A stretch of DNA of 64,000 bases from Salticus scenicus (GCA_963930645.1 OZ005659.1:159372534-159436533); one strand, 5' to 3'; positions 12,134-22,698 are shown, counted from the first letter of the stretch. The notes: a model not told the origin generated them from the letters alone. Numbers and translations: made by a program.

Positions 12134-12549
12134 TACAAAATTAAATTTGCACTTGCATATTAAAAACTGACATCTATAAAATAAAAATAATAATTTTAAA
12201 TTTTAAAGTTAACGAAGAAATAAATAAAGTGCGAAGATTTCGCACAGACTGGCTATCAAATGAATTATTTTAAGTGAGAAATAAATAAAATCAAATGATC
12301 ATTTTTCAACGGGCGCCTGAATCGCCCTACAACAAACTAGTTCAAAAATAATTTTAAAAAAGTGTGATCTTTTATTTTCTTTCATATTTTATGCATTTTA
12401 TTTTATTTATTCTATTTTATTTATCTAATTTATTTATTTATTTTTTTGTTAAAGGATACTTATAGTAAATATAAATCATACACTTAACAATATTGAGAAT
12501 TTTTATAAACCCTTTGATAGTATGACTCTGATACATTTGCACTATTTTT
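10760..12549. other. AT-rich spacer, (AT)n and (TAAA)n arrays
   Basis: No gene. Simple repeats are (TAAA)n near 10855-10883 and 11590-11650, poly(A) near 11405-11427, and (AT)n at about 12087-12125. Confidence 0.6.
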
Positions 12550-14257
12550 ACTTTCCGAACACTATAGTGAAAAAAGTATTGTAATCAAGTCAAAAATACG
12601 AATTTGAGATTTTGATGTTTCTACACGTTTTGATTTTCCCTAAATTCTTATTTACTGTTTTTACGATGATTAATGTGTGTATGTATGTGTGTAACTATGT
12701 GTGTATGTATCTGAGTGAACATGATAGCGCCTACACGCTTTGTTCAAATGAGCTGAAAGTTAGTATATATCTTATAAGTCACCATAGCACTAACCTAATT
12801 GATATTCGTTAATCTAGAACTTACAGAGTTTTGACACGTAAGAACACAAAGAAAGAACCTTTACCATTATGGTCTATATGCCAAAAAGTTTTACAGTACG
12901 ATAGCGTCCAAATGCCTTAATCGACTGAGCTGAAAATTTGTGCACATGTTATGAGTCAGCGTCGCACAAACTGTATACATTTTGGTGAATCTAGCTTTTA
13001 TAGTTTTTTTACTGGGACACAAAGAATAATTCTTTATCGTTATGGGCCCAAATTCTTTGAACTGCGATAGCGTCAAACGTCTTATTCAATTGAGCTGTAA
13101 AAATGTACACATGCTATAAATCACTGCTGCATGAAGTGAATTAAATTTGGTGAATCTAGTACGTATAGTTTTGTTACAAGGAAACAACGAAAAACTCTTT
13201 ACCATTATGCCCTATGGGCTCAAATTCTTTAAAGTGCGAAAACGTCTAATCGCCATTTCGGATTAAACAGAAAATTTAAATACCTGTTATAAATCACCGT
13301 CACGCTAACTATATCTTTTTTACACAATTTTGCCCTTATAATTCTTTTATAGGAACACAAATTTTTTTTTTATCATTGTACATTATGGGCGAAAAATATT
13401 TAAAATTCGATAGCGTTTAAACACGTAATCCCATTGAGATGAAAATTTACATGCATATTGCAAGTGACCGTCGTACAAGCTGTATAAATTTTTGTGACTC
13501 TAAAATTTATGAATTTTTACAGGGACACAGCGAAAATTTCTTTATTTTTATGGTGTAAGGGCCCAATTTTTTTAAAGTTCGATAGCGTCTAAAAGTCGTA
13601 TTCAACTGACCTAAAAACTTATACACGTGTTATAGGTCGCCGTTACACGAAATACACTGATTTTGGTGAATATACCATGTATAGTGTTTTTTTTTTTTTT
13701 TACAGGGACACAACGAAAAATTATTTACCATTATATCCAATGGGCTCAAATTCGTTAAAGTTTGATAGCGTCTAAACGCTGTATTAAATTGAGGTGAAAA
13801 ATTATATGTATGTTATAGATCACCTTCAAACGATCTGTATCCATTTTGTAGAATCTAGCACTTATAGAATTTCTACTGTAACAAAAATAAAAATTCTTTA
13901 TCACTGTGTCTTACGGGTTCAAATTATCTAAAGCGCGGTAGCGTCTGAACGCGTCTTTCTATTAAACTGAAAATTCATATAATTGTTATAGATGACCAAC
14001 GTACGAACTATAAAGATTTTAGTAAATGTAGCATTTATAGACTTTTACACGGTCACACAAAAATTTCTTTATCATTATGATCTAAGCTCAAAATTTTTGA
14101 AGGTCAATAGCTTTAATTTAAAGAACATACTACATAGGAAAAAATACTTATAAACCACATTATAATTTTCCCTTTTGTTTATTTAATGACAACTCTTATT
14201 TTATGTATACAACCGTTAATTACTTCATGGTCGAAAGGTTGAGTGGAGTCACTCCAA
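12550..14257 (+). mobile_element. Tandem-repeat element, family 1, copy 2 (about nine monomers)
   Basis: The 5' end ACTTTCCGAACA (12550-12561) and following bases match copy 1, including CACTATAGTG and AAGTATTGTAATC. The monomer starts ('gatagcg...') fall at about 12724, 12901, 13067, 13239, 13410, 13582, 13765, 13938 and 14107, a period of 166-183 bp, mostly near 172. The 3' end has a worn inverted repeat (TGGTCGAAAGGT) and an intact hairpin GAGTG-GAGT-CACTC at 14241-14254. The post-array tail matches copy 1. The element expanded its array relative to the other copies. No coding frame is conserved across monomers. Confidence 0.7.
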
Positions 14258-15634
14258 ATTTTTTTTAAATTTTCATTAAAAATAAATAAATAAATAATAA
14301 AATGTATGTACTTAAAAAAAATAAGAATATATTAAATGTATTTATAACGTTACATTTTCAATATCCGTGACAAAATCCTGCATTTATATGCAGGGGTTAA
14401 TTTTAAGAATTAACCGAAATAATCAGTCATCTTATAAATAATAAAGATATAATAAGACACTTTATGTTGGTAAAAGAAAAACAAATTATTAAAAATAACT
14501 TTTTAAATAAATTATAATATTTACTCGAGTTAATTTTTCTTAATTAATGTTTTGAAATGAAATTGCATTTTTCTACATTTCCCTTTTTCCCGCATTTTTA
14601 CGTTTTTTTTTTTTTTTTTTTAATAAAAAGAAATTTTGAATGAGAAATAAGTATCTTGTTTATATATATATATATATATAGACATCAGAGATAAAGAAGT
14701 TTATTTTAAAGAAGTTTCATTAAAGAAAGAAGTTTCTTTTTGTTATTCATTTAAATTTACATTAATTAAATACTAAATAAAAATTAAGTTTTATCAAAAT
14801 TATAAAAAAAAAGTGTCTGTATTAAAATAAAGAAAAAAAAGCATATATTTCAAGCACTTTTACAAACAAAGTTAATTATGTAAAGATCTTTATTTTTAAG
14901 ATGCAGATTTTTTTCGGATATTTTAAATAGAGTTTTTGTAATAAAAATAAATAAATAAATAAAATAAAATTATAATCTACATACATTGTAAAAAATTTCC
15001 CGTAAAATTACGATTTATTAACCGATTATCTTACTCTCACATTACCATTTATCAATAAAACAGTATAGAAACACCGTTAATTTTCAAAGATTGCTTTAGA
15101 CTATGCCTAAAAATACTGTCTTACAGCCATTTAATTGGAGTGGGGTCATTTAAACATATTTTTATTTCTAATCTGATTGTTTGGCAAAGACGTCATTTTA
15201 AATTTGTTTTACGGCGAATTGGATTCAGTAATCTTTCAAAAGGAAAATTTAATAGGAAGGAAATCAAAAGGAAAATTTAAAGGTAATTTAGTACAGTTTT
15301 TGTATCATAAATGAAAGGGTACAAAAACTGTATTTGTAAGATAAGTAGTAATATTCTAATATTTTGTGCGGTCTTTTCTGTATAGTTTTCATTTATTTGA
15401 TTTATTTTTTGGTCTTTTAACCACAAATATGGTTAAATAACCGTTATCTAAAATTACGGTCAAACTTATGGACAGAAAAATTACTTTCAAATGACCGTTT
15501 TCTCACGGCAATTTTTTTTTTTTTACAGTGAGGCTTGCAAATCTATTTTGTTACTTTCGAGTTTAGAAATGTGTCACATGATTTATATCGCGTGTAAATG
15601 AATTTAATTTTTCATACTTGTAAATTGATATTTA
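14258..15634. other. AT-rich spacer
   Basis: No gene. Contains (TAAA)n near 14278-14295 and 14938-14965, poly(T) at about 14606-14620, and (AT)n at about 14661-14680. Two short blocks near 15235-15330 repeat 'aggaaaatttaa' and 'tacaaaaactgta', the latter also inverted, but no element is defined. Confidence 0.5.
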
Positions 15635-15939
15635 CACTCATGTACGTAAATTAAGGATAATTCAGATTCACACTGAAATCGAACTTTAATGCAAAAATTT
15701 CGCCTGTAGAAATACCACACACATCTTTAAGAATAATATGTAAATTATAGGAAGCCATCAGATGACGCCGATATGATGTTACAATGACGAAAGTGTACGA
15801 ATGGGTAGATAAGGAATGGGAGGAAAGAAGGAAAATTGTTCACAGGCGTTCTGTGTGCCGCTCTGTGCCACAACCGAATGGTTATCACACAGAGGACGCA
15901 TGCAGATATTTTTTTCATGGTAGAATTATTTGTAGAATT

Positions 15940-16103
15940 AAGAAAATGTGGACTGAAAATAAAATTTTCAACAGTCAGACAAATAGGGAATAGCGAAATC
16001 ACAATTTAGAAGGTTTTTAAAAATTTTATAAATATGGAAAGCTTCAAAGAAATCGAGTTCATGAATGGATTTAGGTCTGCAAATTATTTTAGCTGAATTA
16101 GTC
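15940..16103 (-). mobile_element. Penelope-like element 3' fragment (inverted arm)
   Basis: Read on the minus strand, this matches the PLE C-terminal coding sequence at 21830-21950. It runs through 'aattcagctaaaataat', 'gcagacctaa', then codons for THELDFFEAFHIYK and a related CDFAIP ending. It continues into the PLE 3' UTR block 'cagtccacattttcttaatt'. It lies head to head with a plus-strand PLE 3' fragment, the inverted partial-copy pattern typical of PLE integration. It has no functional coding capacity. Confidence 0.7.
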
Positions 16104-16114
16104 CACATTTAGCT

Positions 16115-16410
16115 GGATTCAGTCCACATTTTCTTAATTTTTCTACTGTTTACACAGCTAACTTTAATAAATTCCTATTGGCTCCCTCTCCCCACCTTTC
16201 CCGTAATCCTATTGGTTGATCTAAATTCGGCCCCTTTCCTATATATACGAGCACTTCTGCTGATTCAGAATCCTTTTTGCACTGAAGACGGCACGCTTAA
16301 GGCTGCCTAAACAGCTGTATGCATTTCCAATATTTTTCCTTGGCGTTTCTGACGTAGTAATTTAATCAGGTTTTAATATTCAAACGCCAAGTCTCCGGTT
16401 ATTATTGGTC
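16115..16410 (+). mobile_element. Penelope-like element 3' UTR / pLTR fragment
   Basis: It matches the region downstream of the PLE coding end at 21980-22230. It includes a CCAAT-like 'attggttgat', the TATA-like 'cctatatatacgagcac', the hammerhead-like segment (16278-16323), and a 3' stretch with 'aacgccaagtctcc'. Flanking Tc1-like sequence resumes after about 16410. The TATA-like box just ahead of the ribozyme-like motif suggests this part carries the element's promoter when arranged in tandem. Confidence 0.7.
16278..16323 (+). ncRNA. Hammerhead-ribozyme-like motif in PLE (copy 1, degenerate)
   Basis: Order: TGCA (half of stem I), CTGAAGA (16282-16288), stem II GGCA...TGCC, TAAA in place of GAAA, a two-pair stem III (AC-AGCT-GT), cleavage-site A at 16319, then TGCA pairing back to stem I. 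PLEs are known to carry minimal hammerheads with very short stem III. Here the essential G of GAAA is T, and a C is unpaired after CTGAAGA, so this copy is probably inactive. Confidence 0.5.
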
Positions 16411-16419
16411 TATATGCTC

Positions 16420-17090
16420 GCAGGCCTGTTAGATGTGTTCCACTCACGGCAATGCACTGTGGCAGAGGTCAACTTGAAGTAGGGGACATGAAATGTGGAC
16501 AGCGGCAGAGTGAGCTTGTGTGATGTTTTCCGAAAAGTCCATGTTTAGCTTGCAGTGTGATTCACGCCAGATTTTCATATGTAGAATGCCAGGTACCCGT
16601 GTCCACCAAAACAACATCATTGAACGATACCATCACTGCGGGGCGGTAGTGCTCTATTGGGGGGGGGGGGTAATACTGGGCACCAGAACAGACTTGTATA
16701 TTCCAATCGGAAGAATGGTAGGCCAAATTTATCGGGACATCATTCGGGAACAACATGTATGTTTGTTTAGGGGTGCCATGAGCCCAGAATTTTGTGTTTT
16801 TGGATCGCAATGCACGTCCTCATCGTACAAACGTTGTATACGGCTGCCTACAATCTGAAGCTATCACCCGCATGGAATGACCAGCATTCTCACCTGACTA
16901 GAATCCGATAGAGCATGTGTAGGGCATCCTTTTCTCACGAGTTGTAGTCCGTCAACCATCTCCTACAAGTGTACCGGAACTTCGGAGAGCATTGCTTACT
17001 TAATACTCAGCATTCCTAGGCGTTGTAAGGACTGTATTTCATCATCTGAGAGACATACATGTGTTAACCATCATACCAACCATGTAATAT
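16420..17090 (+). pseudogene. Tc1-like transposase pseudogene (DDE region)
   Basis: The recognisable series is WTAAEWACVMFSEKSMFSL (first catalytic block; family consensus FSDES), then MPGTRVHQNNI, YWGGGVILGTRTDLYI and YRDIIREQHV. After a frameshift near 16795 come the DRNARPHRTNVVYG block, with the second catalytic Asp, and SPDLNPIEHVWG, with the third. The ending is like 'SVPELRRALLT'. This order is diagnostic of Tc1-type DDE transposases. Frameshifts, stops and a poly(G) at about 16659-16670 disable it. It is the coding remnant of the TA-flanked element spanning 15635-17285. Confidence 0.75.
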
Positions 17091-17285
17091 TAAGATTTGT
17101 AAGGGAGATATTATTTGTAATTGCTTCAGGGAGAAAAATCGTAGTTTTTATAAATGGTATCCTACATAAACCACCTTTTTTGTTCTTCATCTTTTGTTTA
17201 ATAAATGGACTTTATAAATAAGTCATGTTTGTTTTGCTTCTGAACCTTTATTTGCCTCATTATCCTTAATTTATGTACATGAGTG

Positions 17286-18460
17286 TATGTGCAGTTTTTT
17301 TTTTTTTTTTCAATATGTGCATTATTTTACAATGCACACAGCTTAAGTAAAAAAAAAAAAAAAAATCGTTTTGCATTAAATTTTATAGAATGGAAAATTT
17401 TTCAATGATATTTTCTTTATTGTAAATACAGTTTGTGCCGCGATAATTTCTGTATTGCAGATTTTATAAGAAAATTTAGATTTTTTTCCCTTTGTCTCAT
17501 ACAAATGAAGATATGTAATTTAAACACATTGAATTAAATGAAGAATATTCGAATTTAGAGTATTGAAAACATTTTCTTAAGCAAAAAATCTTATCATTTT
17601 CTTTATTTAATGAAATATTTTAGCTACATTTTATTTTGACATTAAACTTTCGCGTTTTCATTGATTTAGCAAGTGTATTTTCAAAGAATGTGTTGTAATA
17701 GAGCCTGCCCTTCATCAAGTTTTAATCGTACAAAAAATTAAAAAATGTTTCGTAAAATTAATTTTTTTTATCTAATATGTTTTTTCCTGAGAAAGAATAA
17801 AAAACAAATTTGAAGAATATAGAAAATATAAATAAAACTACAAAAAAAAAAAAATATATTTTAAACGGGATAAAATTTAAAATACTTTGTCGGAAAATAA
17901 AATATACAAGTAATTATAAAAACTGAGTTAATTACTACCATTTTTAAATAAAAACATAATAACAATTCCGAACATCACTTTCTGAGAAGAAACATTATTT
18001 TATAAAGGCAAAAATTAGTATTCAATTTTCAATGAAATATAACGTTGATTTTCTTAATATTTATTTTATAAATCTGTCAAATTTCCCGAATAATATAATT
18101 AAATTATTGTACGTTGATTTTTGTAATAAAATTTGAAAATGAGTTATTTTTCTAGTTTTTTTTTTTTTTTTTTTTTACTTTATTTATTATATAAATTTAT
18201 TTTTTCAATACACATACTCTGAGAAGAATTATAATTTAAAGTGAAAAAGGGAAAGTGCTTTTCAAATACCTAGTCAATCCGCAATTAAGTGTTAGAAAAC
18301 TGGATACAAAAAGAAAAAAAATGAGCATATTGCATATGACAAAATTTTAATTATTCATATTTAATTTAAATGTACTTTTCCAACGGGAATATCTCTGAGA
18401 GTGTTGAAACTTTCATTTATTTATAGCATGTCTTTGCAAGATTAAATTTTTATTTTATGC
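17286..18460. other. AT-rich spacer
   Basis: No gene. Poly(T) near 17296-17310 and 18158-18176 and an A-run near 17349-17365. Otherwise uniform AT-rich sequence. Confidence 0.6.
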
Positions 18461-18462
18461 TT

Positions 18463-18489
18463 TTCAGGGCTCCCCCTAAAAAAAGTTTC

Positions 18490-18526
<37 letters not shown>

Positions 18527-18553
18527 TTAAATTTCTATTTTCTGCTTTTTAGT

Positions 18554-18586
<33 letters not shown>

Positions 18587-19326
18587 TTCTAAAAACGAAT
18601 ATAAAATTCTTAGGATACGATGTTGACTTTGAAAGGTTTGCTTTTATCAATTGACACCTTTTCTTATAATTATCTACAAAAATTAACACATTGGCCCTCA
18701 GATAATCGAACCCACGACACGCTCCAACCAAAAATCAAAGAACATTAAAGAAAAGTCATAGAACATGCTAAAAGATTCCAACAAATACGTCTACAAAAAT
18801 AATATTGTTCTCAAATGCTTTTTAAAATATTTTTAATCTTTAAAGGTTTTTTTCTCTTGTAAAGTGAAATATTTACAATATAGCATGTCCTTTCAAGAAT
18901 ATATTTTAATGCTTTTTAGGACTAAACAATAAAAACTTCCAGTTTTTTCTTTTCTTTTTTTTTTTTTTTTGAATAGTGTACACAACAAAGGATCTTTATT
19001 TTATCATTTGACAACTTTCCTATTAATTATATTCAATAAAGTAACACAATGGTCTTCGAACATACAACCATCCCGTTATCAACATGACGCTCCATCCAAT
19101 TGAGCTAACAAGTGACGAAAAATGATGCTAACATTTACATAAAAGTGGAGGCATTTTGTTTTTCAGTGTGACACGAAAACACGATGACAAAATCCAAGTA
19201 CAATAAAAATCCTCTAAAAACATTTTTATTTATGTATTTCGTACTTAAAACCCTTTATTTTGTGCTTTTCTAATATCTAAAATATTTTGTGTTTTTTTTG
19301 TTTGTTTTTTTTGTTTTTTTTAACAG

Positions 19327-19360
<34 letters not shown>

Positions 19361-19374
19361 AAAAGATAAAGAAG

Positions 19375-19409
<35 letters not shown>

Positions 19410-19930
19410 TCGAAAATTCTTAAGATATTGTGTAGTCAACGAAAAATTTTCTTTTATTAATTGAAACATTTTCTACTAATTGTCTGCAAAAATTAACACG
19501 CCGAACCTTCGGGAATCAAACTCTCGATACCGCCATATTAACGCGACACTCTAACCAACTAAGCCAAGGTGTTGGTGTTAGGGATTAAGGCCGATTGACA
19601 ACACTGGGGTCCTAGGCCTGAGGGGAAGTGCCTTCCGTGGAGGTCTTTCTAACGGGTCCTAGCCCGTATTTACGCAAGTTTCGGAGGAAACCACGGAAAA
19701 CTCCGAACGGCTAGGCCGACGAGCGCGACCGGGGATCGAACCCGGCACCTCACGTCTACCAGCTTTGAGCGCAGAACCGCTCGGCCGCTGGTGGGCCCTA
19801 AGCCAAGGAGCGTCGAACTGAATAGCTTATATTTATTTACTTTAAATTGGAGACGCCTTGTTTATTAGTGTGACGCGAAGGCGCGAAGACAAAGTCAGTT
19901 TCATATAAAAAGATTCTAAAGTGTCTTTTT
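18463..19930 (-). repeat. Cluster of three diverged SINE-like units, 345-430 bp apart
   Basis: Three units share the same order of blocks, read on the minus strand. There is a tRNA-like head, then 'gtgttaattttt', then a body with 'aattgataaaag', then a long A/T homopolymer. B-box-like sequences lie at about 18701-18715 ('gtgggttcgattatc'), 19051-19068 and 19510-19526. A-box-like sequences are clear for the second ('ttagctcaattggatgg', about 19092-19110) and third ('cttagttggttagagtg', about 19547-19569). Between heads, further shared blocks ('cagtgtgacacgaaaac', 'atgcttttcagg') indicate the repeating unit is larger than the SINE itself. None folds as a full tRNA. Confidence 0.55.
19570..19797 (-). 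mobile_element. tRNA-derived SINE nested in an older tRNA-like repeat
   Basis: A GC-rich block bounded by 11-base direct repeats CTAAGCCAAGG (19559-19569 and 19798-19808). On the minus strand it starts with a tRNA-like head resembling Leu/Ser-type tRNAs: 'gcggccgagcggttctgcgc' (A box) and 'ccgggttcgatccccgg' (B box). A body containing 'ttttccgtggtttcctcc' follows. The target-site duplication, composition contrast and intact promoter boxes mark a clean and relatively young retroposition. The insertion splits the A-box region of the older SINE-like unit. Confidence 0.8.
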
Positions 19931-20136
19931 GGAATAAAGATTAAACCTTTATTGGTATATACCCAGGAGAAAATTTTGAAATTCCAATAATTTTCGAACG
20001 CAAAATTTAATGTCATCACGCCAGAGCGAATCGAACAATAGATGGTAGACAATTCCTATTACCTGATTACAGGAAACCCTTTAGACTTAAAAAGGGATTA
20101 TTGGAAGATCATTGTAAAGATCATTTAGCCAGTTTA

Positions 20137-20700
20137 TTGGGTTGTTCGGAAAGTCATTTCGTTTTCTCCTTGAAAATGAAAGACGATTTTTTTTATATTG
20201 TATAAATATTTTATAGAATTATATATTCTCCACTTTGATCGGTTTCTTAGCGATCTCACGAGTTTTTATTTGGCAATTTTCATAAATCAATACTTGATTT
20301 TGTCTTCATTAGTATAAACTGGTTTTCCAGAACGTAATGAAACTTCAACGTCAAAATTGCCGGAACAAAATTTTGTAAACGAGTTTTGACACTGGCGTTC
20401 GTTATACAAATTTTCTGTATACACATCGTACACTTTCTCCCTTTATTGAACAGAATTTGTGCCTTTTTGATAGCAAAAACAAAATATGCCGAAATTGTCG
20501 CTTCCGATTTTCTTTATTTATTCCAGTCAAAACCTATTGAGCAGAATAAAAAGAACTTTTTCACAAGCAAGCTTTGCTATATCAACTGTCTCAATATATA
20601 TTGGTTATGCAGCTTAATTATGAAGATGGTATGAAAAAAAAAAAAAAACACAATTAAGTTATCTGCTGAGAAAAACGAAATTAGTTTCCGAACAACCCAA
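20137..20700 (-). mobile_element. Internally deleted mariner-like element
   Basis: Terminal inverted repeats begin TTGGGTTGTTCGGAAAG on the left; the right end is CCGAACAACCCAA. TA lies on both sides (20135-20136, 20701-20702). At 564 bp it is less than half of an autonomous mariner (about 1.3 kb). On the minus strand it keeps fragments of the N-terminal DNA-binding region (NASVKTRLQNF, then FCSGNFDVEVSLRSGKPVY after a frame change, then NEDKIK). The catalytic domain is absent. It is a MITE-like deletion derivative. Confidence 0.8.
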
Positions 20701-20702
20701 TA

Positions 20703-21683
20703 CATCAAATTTTGTACCAGTCATAAATATATAACATTTTATCGCCCTTATTAATTTTGCATCAAAATTATGTTTTTAATTATTTAAAAAAAAGAAAAAA
20801 CGTGTTAAAAAAGTCGAAAATGCCTGCTTTTCAGACAGTCGCCATTTTGTTATTTTTTCCCCTTAGGGTAGGGGCTACAACGACATTCTAAGTAAGTGAT
20901 GATGTTTCTTTTTTTTTTTTTTTTTTTTTTCATTCACGTAACCGATAGGGCTGCAATTATGACAATCGAAACACTGTCTTCCCCCTAACCCTCCCCCCCC
21001 CTCCGCACACATTACCAGCTTATAACTTTTTCTTTTTATTTATTTCTTTTTATTTTTTGTAATTTTAGTTATTGTAATATTAACAAATATCTTTCTTTCC
21101 CATCTTGACAAAAGGACTAAAATGTTTGCCTCTAGACCCGTATACCCCATAAAAGCAAATAGAAAAAAATATTTTAACTTTTAATTTTTTAATTAAAATA
21201 ACGTTACATGAATTTTAATAAACTTAATAAATTCCAATTCTGATGTATGCGATGTGTCATCAAAAATATTTTAATTTGCACCGTTGTCTTAATATTTCAC
21301 ACCGCCTTGTTTATATATATATATATATATATTTGAGATTAATATCTGTAGCATTTATGAGCTCTAAAAGAACAGCACTAAAAGTGATAACTATCGCGGT
21401 ATGAAATAAATAGCAAATGAAAATTTACGGACAATTAATTTCTGATCTTTCATCATACACTAATATGCAGTAGATTTTTTTTTCTTTTTTCTTTTTTTTC
21501 TTTTTTTGCGAAGCAATTTAGATAATGGAAGTTTAGAACATTACTTTTACAAAGCAAATTAAAACACTAATGTGTCTTTTAAAACTTACATCGTAAATTA
21601 TAAAAAGAATAATAATTATAATAAATAGAAATTTATATAAAATAATAATAATAATAATAATAAATATATGTATATATATATAT
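20703..21683. other. AT-rich spacer with one dispersed repeat
   Basis: No gene. Contains poly(T) near 20909-20930, a C-run near 20993-21000, (AT)n near 21313-21332, and at 21405-21545 a block also present at 46655-46790. (TAA)n and (TA)n arrays at 21640-21690 abut the truncated PLE coding end. Confidence 0.6.
21405..21545 (+). repeat. Dispersed repeat, copy 1 (partner at 46655-46790)
   Basis: Shared blocks with the partner are 'aataaatagcaaat', 'aaaatttacgg', 'atttctgat', 'tttcatcata' and 'atttagataatgg', in the same order and at similar spacing. The element class is unknown and it has no coding content. Confidence 0.6.
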
Positions 21684-21950
21684 ATGTATAGAAGGGGAAT
21701 TATAGACTTTCAATTAACTAAACGCAGTCTTAAATTTCGTCTAAAAGAACATATGAATAACGTCCGTAAGAAAGAAAGCAATAAATCGGCTATTTCTAAA
21801 CATTGCTGGGAGGAAAATCATAATTTTAAATTTAATTCAGCTAAAATAATTCGCAGACCTAACTCCACTCATGAACTCGATTTCTTTGAAGTTTTTCATA
21901 TTTATAAAAATTTTAAAAACCTTGTAAATTTTGATTTCACTGTTCCCTAA
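21684..21950 (+). pseudogene. Penelope-like element, GIY-YIG endonuclease C-terminal fragment
   Basis: An 88-residue open frame that ends at a natural stop. It contains SLKFRLKEHMNNVRK (the conserved Arg/His segment of PLE GIY-YIG domains), SAISKHCWEENHNFKF, AKIIRRP, and ELDFFEVFHIYK with the conserved Glu, ending in NLVNFDFTVP. PLE proteins are reverse transcriptases of the telomerase-like branch with this endonuclease at the C-terminus. The reverse transcriptase and the GIY/YIG start are missing: the upstream sequence is a (TA)n microsatellite, so this is a 5'-truncated copy. The start codon is incidental. The PLE 3' UTR with its hammerhead-like motif follows directly. Confidence 0.8.
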
Positions 21951-22231
21951 TTGTATGATTGTTGGAAATTTTACATTCAGTCTACATTTTCTTAATTTTT
22001 CTACTGTTTACAGAGCTAACATTCCTAATTTTCTATTGGCCAATCTCTCCACCTTTCCCGTAACCATATTGGTTAAACTAAATTCGGTCCCTCTCCTATA
22101 TATACGAGCACTTCGCCAGATCCAGAATTCTTTTTGCACTGAAAACGTACGCTTAAGGCTACCGAAACAGCTGTATGCATCTCAAATGTTTTTCTTTGCC
22201 GTTTCTGACGTTGCAGTTTATTCGGATTTTG
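21951..22231 (+). mobile_element. PLE 3' UTR / pLTR downstream of the GIY-YIG fragment
   Basis: It has the same order of blocks as 16115-16410: 'acattttcttaatttttc', a CCAAT-like 'attggttaaac', TATA-like 'ctatatatacgagcac', the hammerhead-like core, then 'tttctgacgt'. It is cut at 22231, where half of a palindromic MITE begins. Confidence 0.75.
22135..22179 (+). ncRNA. Hammerhead-ribozyme-like motif in PLE (copy 2, degenerate)
   Basis: TGCA, CTGAAAA (consensus CTGAAGA), shortened stem II, an intact GAAA, AC-AGCT-GT stem III, cleavage A, TGCA. Compared with copy 1, the GAAA is kept but the G of the CTGANGA box is lost. Taken together, the copies imply an ancestor with both boxes intact. Confidence 0.5.
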
Positions 22232-22296
22232 TATTAAGTGTACTTTTTTATATATAGGAATTTTTGCTAGTGTTCGGAGACTTTTGGTACCGACTG
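22232..22296. mobile_element. Palindromic TA MITE, half copy (right arm)
   Basis: It runs from 'tattaagtgtactttttta' to the terminal CCGACTG, followed by TA (22297-22298). It equals the right arm of the full copies at 25347, 53975 and 55787; the left arm is absent. Confidence 0.75.
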
Positions 22297-22314
22297 TACT
22301 TATGCACTTTTCAC

Positions 22315-22500
22315 ACGCAAAAATGTCGAAAACTTTTATAACAGTATCATTACGGGCTATACCTACGGGCTATGTCTACGGGCTAAATATTCATTAAATA
22401 AAATGCATCCATCGACTAGAACCTACTAATGATTTTAAAAATTACTTTCTACACGCAAAAAATGTCGACAACTTTCATAAGAGTACCATTATGTGCTCTA
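22315..22500. repeat. Direct duplication plus short triplicate repeat
   Basis: 'acacgcaaaaatgtcga' with about 45 following bases occurs near 22315 and again near 22452 with a few differences. Between them 'acgggctat' is repeated three times. The origin is unknown. It lies between the two MITE pieces. Confidence 0.65.
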
Positions 22501-22533
22501 TCATTAGCTTCTTTTGAAGTCTCTATCGTGGTA

Positions 22534-22698
22534 CAGTCGGTAACAAAATTATCCGAACACTAGCAAAAATTCTTATATATATATATAGGAATTTATAAAC
22601 AATTAATACTGTTTTGTTAAATAAATCCTTATCAAATCATGTTGTTAGTCAGTCTAAGAATATGATTCGACAAGGATTTATTTAACAAAACAGTCTTA
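22534..22698. mobile_element. Palindromic TA MITE, copy lacking the outer right arm
   Basis: It starts with CAGTCGGTAACAAAA after TA (22532-22533). It has the full left arm and the central hairpin ('aaatccttatcaaatcatg' against 'gattcgacaaggattta'), then stops at 'aacaaaacagtctta' where PLE sequence resumes. It appears inserted at the end of the minus-strand PLE fragment. Confidence 0.8.

Larger units (their letters stand above)
15635..17285 (+). mobile_element. Decayed Tc1-like transposon, TA-flanked, split by PLE fragments
   Basis: Terminal inverted repeats of about 27 bases bound it: CACTCATGTACGTAAATTAA on the left, and its complement with one change near 17250-17285 on the right. TA lies on each side (15633-15634 and 17286-17287). 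The right half holds Tc1-type transposase sequence, and the left-centre is replaced by inverted PLE 3' fragments (about 15940-16410). The matching ends show the transposon was whole before the PLE sequences arrived. Normal Tc1 elements are about 1.3-1.7 kb, so part of the transposase N-terminus must be missing. It is certainly inactive. Confidence 0.75.

Noticed and set aside
16562..16810. 82-codon frame on the minus strand
   Set aside because: It is antisense to the Tc1-like transposase blocks, which are readable on the plus strand.
22315..22500. Possible CRISPR-like short repeats
   Set aside because: Only a two-copy duplication and a nine-base triplicate; irregular spacing and a eukaryotic context.
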